Source: Ananas comosus
Lineage: Eukaryota > Streptophyta > Magnoliopsida > Poales > Bromeliaceae
Length of the DNA stretch: 64,000 nucleotides
Assembly (NCBI RefSeq): GCF_001540865.1
Contig: NC_033623.1
Location: forward strand, 15,850,955 to 15,914,954
Reading direction: 5' to 3'
In this document: positions 61,997-64,000 of the stretch, in pieces
Layout of the letters: each line of letters opens with the position of its first letter
How positions within the stretch are numbered: position 1 is the stretch's first letter
Position numbers and translations under genes: made by a program
The notes under the pieces: model-generated
Databases searched by the model: none
Seen by the model: only the letters and a program-made list of their open reading frames with translations
What the model was told of the DNA's origin: nothing

Positions 61997-63165
61997 AGAG
62001 GTACAAGCAATAAAGAAAAGAGAAGAGAGAGAAAAAAAATAAATGAGAAATTTCTATTTTGAAGCTAGCCTGTGTTTGGACTTCTGAGTTGTACACTCGT
62101 ACATATTGTTCATGGATTTAGCTGAAGTTTGGACTTATAAGCTGTAAATATGTTTATTTTCTTATGAAGCTTCTGAAAGTTTGTTCAAACAATGTACTTT
62201 GTTTTTTCTTTTCTTTTTTTCTGTTTTTTTTTTTAAGGTCAGAGTTTGGAACAACTCTGCACTCTCATTTTTTCCTACCATGGCAACGTCCAATGTGGAG
62301 GCTCTGTTGTTTGCGAAAAGTGAATGAAATGGGTGTTTTTTAAGATGGGTTAATGAGAGATGGATATTACCAGCATACTTATAAATAGAATTTAAAATTT
62401 ACAACTTAAATTAATAATTTATAACTAACTTAATAAAATTTTTAATATTAAAAATTTAAATTTTTAAATAGAAGATGTAAATATGCAATGTAGCTGAGGC
62501 TTAAATTCATCTTTTACCACACAGCCCAAAAAGCATCAGTTTTATGCTCGCAACTTATCCAGCTGTTACTAGTACGAGTAGTTCAATGACGTCTCAAACA
62601 GTACGAGTAGTTCAATGACGTCTCAAACACTAGAACCACCTTTTGCAGTAAAATCCTCTCGGCATCTCAGCAATGGGGCAAAACATGAGAGCTTACCATT
62701 TTCAATTGAAGCTTTAAAATCTCAATTTGATCTTATTATAGTTACCTGCTTTAATTGGAAGGTTCTTGATTCTTTCTGTTGTCAGTCGTGTAGCTACAGA
62801 GAAGCTCCAAGGTCCAGGCAATGTTGCGAAGCAACATAAAGAGACGGGCTACAACAACAGAACTTTGGCTGCTGCGATAAATGCAGAACCAAACCATAAT
62901 GTTCTCCCATCAAAGCTGTTTAAGGGTTGAGTTGCACTAAGAAAAGCATCAAATCACTGTGCAGAAAATTTGATCATGAGGGTTCACAAAAATTACAGTT
63001 GCTTATATCCAAACTGAAGAAGAACAGCTTTAATTAAATTAAATTAAACAAGAGGATGACCTCAAGCACAAATGCCGCTTCTAATCACTTAAAAGAAAAA
63101 AAAACAAAACAAAAAAAGCAATTAAAGTCGACAGATTTGATAATGAGCGATGGAAAGAACCTGCG
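61997..63165. other. Convergent intergenic stretch
   Basis: Holds the 3' region of the Cys-rich gene and, at its right, the 3' untranslated region of the DnaJ-type gene. A perfect 29-base tandem duplication lies at 62571-62628, each copy with a TGACGTCT core. Nothing else is recognised. Confidence 0.65.
62571..62628. repeat. 29-bp perfect tandem duplication
   Basis: AGTACGAGTAGTTCAATGAC plus 9 more bases, present twice without mismatch. Confidence 0.9.
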
Positions 63166-63555
63166 CTATTGATCCATTGACTCCAGTTCCATCGGCTCCT
63201 GCGCCCTGGAAATTAACAGATATTGCGAGTCATTGCACAGTCTCCACAATTCCATGCTCTTCAAATCCCTGGGTTACTCCACATTTATGCAGAACACCAC
63301 GCGAAAGAGATAAATTACTATATTCTTACTTACCATATTGACGACTGGTTGATACCGAGGCCATTGCATGTAAGTATCATTCCCTTGAATCTTGTCAGGT
63401 ATTCCTGAATTACCGGAAAAGCAATAATCAGAAAAGGCACAAAGGTGCGGGTGTCACCTATCACTAAGATGTAATCCTTACCCGTAGAGTGTATCTATTG
63501 ATCTCATAACTACCAGATATATCATACTCAAGTCTTTTAACTGGATCACTTAGCA
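63166..63555 (-). CDS. DnaJ-domain protein, last three exons (partial)
   Basis: Minus-strand exons 63555-63482, 63404-63334 and 63205-63166 join in frame. They read [19 protein letters not shown] and NRYTLR, then [18 protein letters not shown], then a short tail ending [20 protein letters not shown] is helix IV of a J domain, and the [19 protein letters not shown] tail is typical of a small plant J-protein family. J-proteins stimulate Hsp70 ATPase activity. The start, with the HPD motif, lies beyond the right edge. The last exon holds only about 13 codons. It is supported by the acceptor TTCCAG and by restoring a split Trp codon. Confidence 0.85.
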
Positions 63556-64000
63556 CTGCAAAACATCCATAAATTGCAGATATCAGTTTTCCTATCCCAC
63601 TTCTCACATCACTTTCTAATACTCATCTAAGCTAATTCTGGAAGAACTCTGTAATATAAATATTGTCTTACCAAATAAAAACTGGCTTTGCACGATCGAA
63701 TACTAGACAGAGCTAAACGAACAGGTCTATTTTTATGTATAATATTGTGAGATATAAACTTGAAAGCATCATTTTTTGAGCGGCAAGTTTACATCTAGGC
63801 ATGCATTGGAACCTCACAAAATAAAACAGGAAAAGAAAGGAAGAAGCATATGACACCTAATAAGGAAGCGGGGCTTCAATTACAATTAGTCCTTGAAGTT
63901 GGATCCTGATTTTTAATTATATTCTCAAACATTCAAATTTAATAATTTAGTCTTTCGACATAAAAACTAAGTCTATCTGCTAATATACCGTCCAGGAAAG
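63556..64000 (-). other. Intron of the DnaJ-type gene
   Basis: Non-coding AT-rich sequence between the exon starting at 63555 and upstream exons outside the window. I see no other exon here. Confidence 0.6.

Overview
This window is nuclear DNA of a flowering plant. The genes carry spliceosomal introns, two proteins look chloroplast-targeted, and plant-only families are present (FLZ zinc finger, RLCK-VII kinase, BOU carrier, subgroup Ia bHLH, ATL RING-H2). GC-rich first exons with Ala/Ser/Gln/Glu runs in a very AT-rich intergenic background suggest a monocot, possibly a non-grass commelinid. That last step is a guess.

Layout, left to right. 0-4 kb is AT-rich and non-coding apart from a GC-rich island at 600-900. 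A two-exon FLZ gene lies at 4.2-5.3 kb (+). 5.3-14.5 kb is a repeat nest: a SINE, a foldback element with an internal perfect palindrome, LTR-like remnants, and a 1.4 kb near-perfect inverted repeat carrying fragments of a PADRE (DUF4228)-like gene, followed by a second inverted repeat and an indel-ridden copy of the first. An RLCK-VII kinase (14.5-17.4 kb, -) and a small chloroplast membrane protein (21.0-23.6 kb, -) follow. The latter shares a short divergent promoter with the mitochondrial carrier BOU (24.1-26.7 kb, +). Next come a small plant protein with an internal frame break (27.2-28.8 kb, -) and an AMMECR1-family gene (29.8-32.6 kb, -).

32.6-40.7 kb is a second repeat nest with foldback elements, TIR elements, SINEs and CT/TA microsatellites. 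It ends at a bHLH gene (40.7-45.2 kb, +) whose 3.4 kb second intron holds two SINEs, a LINE fragment and a MITE. An ATL RING-H2 ligase gene (48.3-49.4 kb, -) is frame-scrambled in its 5' half but intact in its 3' half. 49.4-58.2 kb is mostly non-coding with tandem duplications. A two-RRM chloroplast ribonucleoprotein (58.2-60.6 kb, -) and an intronless Cys-rich protein (61.4-62.0 kb, +) are divergent neighbours. The last exons of a DnaJ-domain gene enter from the right edge (-).

The genes are unrelated singletons, as expected in plant euchromatin; no operon-like or metabolic cluster is visible. The most notable signals are: a tRNA-derived SINE family (six copies, two with clear long target-site duplications) whose 3' tail matches that of an L1-type LINE in the same window; the long inverted repeat with captured gene fragments; a probable GC-AG intron in BOU; and several places where the assembly itself looks wrong (single Ns flanked by duplicated sequence, and two patches dense in 1-base indels). 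I saw no CRISPR array and no convincing tRNA or rRNA gene.
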